Part shown: positions 58,804 through 64,000 of the stretch, piece by piece
Layout: every line of letters begins with the position of its first letter
How positions within the stretch are numbered: position 1 is the first letter of the stretch
Assembly (NCBI GenBank): GCA_007922305.1
Contig: ML677334.1
Span: 55,540,720 to 55,604,719 of the forward strand
DNA length: 64,000 nt
Source: Dermatemys mawii
Taxonomy: Eukaryota; Chordata; Testudines; Dermatemydidae
Direction of reading: 5' to 3'
Made by a program: the position numbers and the translations under genes
Notes under the pieces: generated by a model
Seen by the model: only the letters and a program-made list of their open reading frames with translations
Database searches by the model: none
Told to the model about the DNA's origin: nothing

Positions 58804-59515
58804 CAGGGGTCTCCAAACTTTGAGACAAGGGCCATATTAGATTTTTGAAGGGGCTTCGCGGGCCAAAGCGACTGTGAAAATATATATGCAAATATATACA
58901 AAATATATGCAAAATCATTAAAAACAACACCTCTCTACTGTGTCACTGTTGCATTAAATTCTAAATCAGGTATAAAAATAGCTGTTTAATCAATGCAGTT
59001 ACTGTGAAATCATAAAAGTATTTGCTCCTCCCCTTTGCTCCTCTGGCCAACACCGACCCCAACCTTTGCTCCTCTGGCGGCTGCCCCGGCTCCCCCCTTT
59101 GCTCCTCCGGCAGCTGCCGCGGGGACACTCACCCTCTGCACATGGGTCCACCGGCAGCAACTCACACTGTGGGGCAGTGGTGGCTTCTCCACATGCCTGC
59201 TTGGCGTGACCCTCCCACCTTTGGTCCTCCAGCCAGCACTGACTCCCCGCTTTTGCTCCTCTGGCAGCTGCTGTGCCCCCCCTTTGCTTCTCTGGTGGCT
59301 GCCCTGACCTCCGCCTCTTGCTTCTCCAGCTGAGCCGTGGGGACACTCACCCCTTTGCTTCTTCGGCCACGAGCAGCAACTCATGCGGTGGAGGCAGTAT
59401 ACCTGCTCAGCTCCACGTGCCTGCTCGGCTCCACGTGCCTGCTCAGCTGTGGGGGCTGGACAAATCGAGCTGGTGGGCCAGATCCGGCCCACGGGCCGTA
59501 GTTTGGAGACCCCTG
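58804..59515. mobile_element. 712-bp hAT element with minisatellite, perfect 8-bp TSD
   Basis: Ends CAGGGGTCTCCAAACTTTGA and GTAGTTTGGAGACCCCTG, flanks GTCTAGGA at 58796-58803 and 59516-59523. 'gatccggcccacgggccgta' near the right end is the shared inner motif of this hAT group. 59030-59360 repeats 'tttgctcctctggcggctgcc'-like units. Frames on both strands (up to 160 aa) derive from that array. No transposase. Confidence 0.9.
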
Positions 59516-59523
59516 GTCTAGGA

Positions 59524-60225
59524 CAATGTCTTTGTGTATGTACTGAGAGGTGAAAGATTTATAGGCTAGTCCCAGACTTTTATATTTCTGTCCACACAGA
59601 GACTGTTGGGTGATAATTGGAAGTTAAAATCCTGAGGAAAAGCTAGATCAATTGCATGACCATTCATAAATACTGTTCCAGCTCTCACACGGTTTGCTAA
59701 CCATGGTGTTCTCAGCCCGTTAGCAACATCCTGCAAAGTCTTGGCATAATTCTAAGTAGTGTGAGGTACCTTTAAGTAGTATGTGTCTATACCCAAAATG
59801 TGGATTCTGATAATTTATAGGACTTCATAGTCATAGTAAGTAGCTTAATAATAGAAATAGTAGATAATCCAATATCTATTATGTTTAAAGAAACACTATC
59901 ATGTTACTTTGAAAAATAAAGTAAAAAAAAGAATTAAATTATATTTGATAGCTCCTTTTAGACACTTGGAAACAGACAATATTGATAGCGAGAGGCGTTT
60001 CCCCCCCATTAAACATTAATGTTTTCTCTCACACTGAATTTCTTTTGGAAGTTAGTGCCAGTTCACCCATACATGGTCTTGTACACCATGTAAACCCTGT
60101 GGTAAGGGTTTATGTGGTCCACAAGGTCTTGAGCTGCTCCTCTGCACAGGGGCAAATTTCACCCTTAAAGAAACATGGCAGTGTTATATTACTCTCTTGT
60201 CTGTGAATAATATGGCTAGACACGC
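59524..60225. other. unique sequence, no gene seen
   Basis: AT-rich. Short frame at 59982-60206 without domain. Confidence 0.4.
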
Positions 60226-60229
60226 GAAG

Positions 60230-60475
60230 AACGAACATTTTCAAAATTGGATGCCTAAAGTTAGGCACCTAGGGCCAGATCCTCATAGAGTGTTAGGCAT
60301 CACCTCTGAGGATCTGGGCTCTGGTTTCGTATTTAGGCAACTAAGTGGCCTGATGTTCAGAGGCTGCAACTCCTACTGGTTCCCCTGGGAGCTGCAGGTG
60401 ATCAACCTCACATTCATACTTGAATGTGTTAGATGCCTCATTTTCAATTCCCAAGTTTGAAAATATGGGTCTGAT
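60230..60475. repeat. palindromic 'TTAGGCACCTA' repeat
   Basis: 'aacattttcaaaattggatg' with 'taaagttaggcacctagggc' at the left and 'ttagatgcctcattttcaat' with 'aagtttgaaaatatgggtct' at the right are inverted. The centre holds 'gaggatctgggctctggttt' and 'tcccctgggagctgcaggtg'. An old dispersed repeat that shares words with the upstream part of copies A-C. Confidence 0.45.
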
Positions 60476-61175
60476 TGTCCAAAGCCGACTTTGACTGATT
60501 GTTTTGGCCTTTTGAATAAGACATCAACTCCCCATGATGCATAAGTGGGATCTCAATATGGAAAAACAACAAACATGAACCCGCCACATCAGTTATGTTT
60601 AATAGAGTGAGGGAGAGGAGGGGAGTTATTGAGGAGAAAGGTAAAAAGATCACCTATCCTTCAATAATGTTTTAAAATAAAAGTACAGGTTTGGGATGAC
60701 AAGGGAGACAAAGCCTAGAAGTGCCTTCCTATTTCATCTGTCTCTTACCACGGCTGCTATGAAAGACAGAGAGAAAGATGGGATTTTGTGAGGCAAAGAG
60801 GCAGCTGCGAGGGGGTCAGTGATAAGTAGGGCAGAAGGAGAGGCTGGGGTGTGAGAAAGCAGCATTTTTAAATTGCATCTTGTACAGAAACACAGATGTG
60901 TTTTAGGCATTCTGGCCAATTTTAATACAAAATGAATAGCTACCTCGTGCTTCTAGGTAGTACCTTAGGCCTAAAGGAGTCCCAGTGAAGTCAATGGAAT
61001 TACTCCTGTAGTAAGGCTGTATGCAGTGTAAGGGCAACAGAAGAATCTTGCTCTAAATCTGGGACCTATTTAATGTTCCCCATTTCAGATGCCCTCAATC
61101 CCACTGAGTAGTACCTTACTGTGGGAGAAATGATTTCAATGGGACGTCTTGCAGAACATGGAATTACTCTTTTGG
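60476..61175. other. unique sequence with one short palindromic piece
   Basis: 60970-61040 ('agtcccagtgaagtcaatgg', 'aattactcctgtagtaaggc') looks like the centre of a short palindromic repeat. No gene. Confidence 0.35.
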
Positions 61176-61176
61176 G

Positions 61177-61440
61177 GCTTGTTTCCACTTACCAGTGGAT
61201 CAATTTAGCAGGTCTAGTGAAGACCTGCTAAACAGACCACCGATCGCTCTCCCATTGACTCCGATACTCCACCGGAACGAGAAGCTTAAGGTAAATTGGC
61301 AGGAGAGCTTCTCCCATCAGTCCAGCACGGTGTAGATGCCACAATAAGTCCAGCTAAGGTACATTGACTCCAGCTACGTTATTCACATGGCTGGAATTGC
61401 ATAACATAGGTTGACTTAACCCCATAGTGTAGCATGAGGT
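61177..61440. mobile_element. Harbinger-like MITE, decayed copy
   Basis: 'gtggatcaatttagcaggtc' and 'tagtgaagacctgctaaac' form an internal inverted pair. The right side 'taacataggttgacttaacc' and 'ccatagtgtagcatgagg' matches the right end of 36245-36848. The left end is diverged. Confidence 0.5.
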
Positions 61441-61940
61441 GAATCTGGCCCTAGGTTTTTATGACAGGAATGAGTCAAAAGTGGCATATTGGCCATAGAC
61501 TGCAAATGAAAGGGCACGAGGACTTATGAGAAATCAGAGGAGGAAGGAGGACAAAATAATCCAGAAAGCCTCAGAAAAAACTGTAGAAAAACTAAAATTA
61601 ATAACCAACTCTGAACAGAAGAGAAAAAATATTTATAACCTTATCCCTACTACTTTCTCCTGTTTTTATATGTACTATTCACAGAGGGAACTTGTATTGT
61701 ATGAATCACACAAAACCTGGGACTTAAAAAAGTAACAAACAACTTTTTGAAGTCTCTTCAAAAGAAGCAGCCATACTTCGAGTGACTACAGGGTGTACAT
61801 TGGTACTACCAGGGCCAAAATCTAACCCCCTGATGTTAGTGAGGAGTCTCTATTGACTTCAGTAGGCTCTGAAGTAGGCTCCTGGGCACTTCTTGGCTGG
61901 CTGAAGACACTCATCCCTTGGCCTCATATCCAACATCATA
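61441..61940. other. unique sequence, no gene seen
   Basis: The frame at 61526-61735 is K/E/N-rich from A-rich DNA and has no domain. 61815-61890 may be a short palindromic repeat ('ctattgacttcagtaggctc'). Confidence 0.35.
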
Positions 61941-61944
61941 TTAA

Positions 61945-62165
61945 TAAATAATAATACCTAGCTCTTATAGATAGTGCTTCACATCAGCAGATCTCAAAGT
62001 GCTTCACAAAGGAGGTCAGAATCCTCATTCCCATTTTACAGATGGGGAAACTGTGATAGGAAGATTAAACGACTTGCCCAATGTCATGCAGCAGGCCAAT
62101 GGCCAAGCCAGAAATAGAACCCAGGTCTCTGGAGTTCCTATCTAATGCTCTATCCAATAGTTCTC
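61945..62165 (-). repeat. MIR-type SINE, minus orientation, well preserved
   Basis: 'ataataatacctagctctta', 'ctcaaagtgcttcacaaagg', 'ttcccattttacagatgggg', 'acgacttgcccaatgtcatg' and 'gaaatagaacccaggtctct' follow a reversed MIR/CORE-SINE from tail to tRNA-like head, including the B-box side. The best-preserved SINE of the window. Confidence 0.75.
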
Positions 62166-64000
62166 ACTGCCATTCTGCCTCCCTGTAGTAGACTATTGCT
62201 ATATTGGATGCTGTATATATCCAGGATCATTACTTTCAGCAAAATGCAGCTTCTGTGGTCAAACAGACCTGAGCTGAGACCCAGGCACGTGGACCACTTG
62301 AAGTCAACGGGGTTCCACACACATACAAAGCTCTTGGCAGATTTGGGCCTTATATATAATCTCAATATCTAGACTGTATTGGCAATATTTACACTTCACT
62401 ATAGAGTTGCCACTTGTGTTAGACAGCTCTTAACATCTGCAATGTCAAAAGAATACTGCTACTGACAGAGAAAATGCACATTCTGCAGTGAAAGAGCTCA
62501 AGGTGTTTGTACTGTATTTAAAAATAACTTTTTGTTTGGGGCATTTAAAGATCAAACAAACTCATAGCTAAAGAGTTCATTCCCAAAACAGTCAGAGCTG
62601 GTATCGTCTGTACAGTGACTAATTCAAAAAGAGAAATAGAATATGAGCTCAGTAAAGACAAAAATATGTTGGGTGGATTGGCAGACGTGTGCCCTTTTTC
62701 CCCCCCAGCAGAAGTCAGAAACACGAAGCCACAGTTGCAGACAAATGTTCAGAGTTTTGTTTTTTTTTGATTCAGGATTCCTTATATTACTAATCTTTTC
62801 CATATTAGTACATCCTTTAGCCAGTTGTACCAATTAGTCAAGGTGAGTGCCTCAGATTTCTTCCACGGGAGTTGCAATGTAACATCTGGCATCTACTAAC
62901 AAATAGAAAATTGGGTTTCTGACTTTAGATGACATTTTTCCATGAATAGCAAACTCAATAACAGGACCTTGGGGTCCAATTGCAAATCCAATAGTCTGTG
63001 ATAGTCTTCCTTTTGTTAAACTGCATGTAATGTTTATGAACCACTAGAGAATGACAATGCATGAAGGTGAGGGCATTTATCCACACAGCAAGCACAGTAT
63101 ATGCATCAACAGCGCAAGTTTGCTGTTGCTGGTTGGCCAATATGTGGCCCTTTCAGCAGCAGGTGGCCAACTCTGTCAGTCTGTCTCCATGTTTGTTCAA
63201 TTCTTTATTGTCAGCCTCACCAGAGCAGTCAAGGTGCCTGAAATTGTGTTTTTTTGTAACGCAAACATCTGTCTGCTAAGAACTGGAATGAGGCCAACAG
63301 TTCAGTTCACAACTGCAAATGAACTATCTTCAGATGGTAACAACATTCAGCCAAATCTGATTAGAATCAGTGAGCTCGAGAGGAAAGTTTTATCCTTGTT
63401 CATTTGCAACACCCTTTGATTCCACCAAACAGGGATAAAGCAGCCAGGTGACACCACCTGAAACATCTTCCAGCACTTGAATTATATACATATGCTCTTT
63501 TATCTGGGGGGAAATAACAGTTTGCAGCTGTGTTCACTGACTTTAATGTATCTGCAGGAGCTGGCAACTTGTCTCCAGATGGCCACCCCATTGTTTGGTA
63601 TTGATTGATTGATCTGCCTTACCACAGTTATATACACATCCATGTCTCAGTCACCCTTCCTGCTATTAAAATATTATACACATTAGAAAGACACGCTTAG
63701 TATTTTGTGAGCTGTGCTCACTACATACTGCCCAGAAGTTTGTTAGCCAGTTCTAAGATGTTAGAGCAATCCAGAGGATGTCTGCATTGTATACGCTGGA
63801 ACATTACCAACCACGGTAATTGAAAATCAGATTTATGTTTTTCCATTTTTAATATGCATTTCCTAAACATTTGAGCTATGAAGTGTAACTCAGCTTCTTC
63901 CCATTCTTGGAAGCATTGTTCTGCAGGCATGAAAAAACCCTTAATTTCTTCATCATCTACAATTTTGCATGATAGTGTAATTGAACAATAGTGTGTCTGC
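62166..64000. other. unique sequence, no gene seen
   Basis: The longest frame (63051-63419, 122 aa, plus) has a hydrophobic stretch and no domain that I recognise. It starts in AT-rich DNA with no supporting context, so I do not call it. No clear repeat. Confidence 0.35.

Noticed and set aside
59010..59492. 160-aa minus-strand frame with repeated 'EEQRGG'-like words
   Set aside because: Produced by the minisatellite inside the hAT at 58804-59515.
63051..63419. 122-aa plus-strand frame
   Set aside because: Looks slightly protein-like with a hydrophobic stretch, but I recognise no family, there are no splice or promoter signals nearby, and length is within chance for 64 kb.

Overview
This 64 kb window looks like intergenic or intronic DNA from a reptile genome, most likely a turtle. 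The evidence is its repeat content: CR1 LINEs with the ATTCTATG-type 3' tail, Penelope-like elements (PLEs) carrying the AAGCTTATGC / GTGGGCTATAGCCCA signature, many short hAT elements starting CAGGGGT or CAGTGGT, 'GGCCTGGTCTACACTAC' Harbinger-like elements, and old MIR-type SINEs. The species call rests on recalled family resemblance, not on a search. I found no protein-coding gene of the host that I can support. The longer open frames are low-complexity, GC-rich or repeat-derived.

Layout. 1-6.2 kb is repeat-dense: a CR1/L2 tail, MIR, a PLE end with a hammerhead-ribozyme-like fold, two copies of a dispersed repeat built from back-to-back tRNA-like units, and a hAT nested in an AT-rich MITE. 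6.2-10.7 kb is mostly unique AT-rich sequence with one MIR, one hAT and one CR1 tail. 10.8-11.8 kb is the only CpG island. Next to it, on the minus strand, a GA-rich stretch ends in a textbook splice donor at 11927, so this is the best candidate for a promoter and an untranslated first exon. 12.3-15.9 kb is unique and nearly repeat-free. 16-21 kb holds three mobile elements with target-site duplications (TSDs) or flanking repeats, a CR1 body, and a third copy of the tRNA-palindrome repeat split by an insertion. 22.2-26.5 kb holds three PLE pieces: a 37-bp-arm palindrome, a broken reverse transcriptase (RT) gene, and a second hammerhead-like copy. 26.8-29.5 kb has CR1 copies, one invaded by a short hAT, and an 850-bp GC-rich hAT. 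29.5-41.3 kb is mainly unique with a MITE, a Harbinger-like element and simple repeats. 41.3-44.1 kb is a minus-strand CR1 split by two hATs. 44-64 kb is unique sequence with scattered hAT, MITE, MIR, Harbinger-like and LTR-like insertions.

Most boundaries were set by reading terminal inverted repeats and flanking duplications directly: seven hAT copies have perfect 8-bp TSDs and three more match at 7 of 8. The most interesting biology is the PLE set. Two copies fold into a hammerhead-like core with an intact 7-bp stem II but carry substitutions at key positions, and a third is arranged as a long inverted repeat. The window as a whole reads as a layered record of transposition (LINE, then hAT; MITE, then hAT) around one possible promoter, rather than as a set of cooperating genes.
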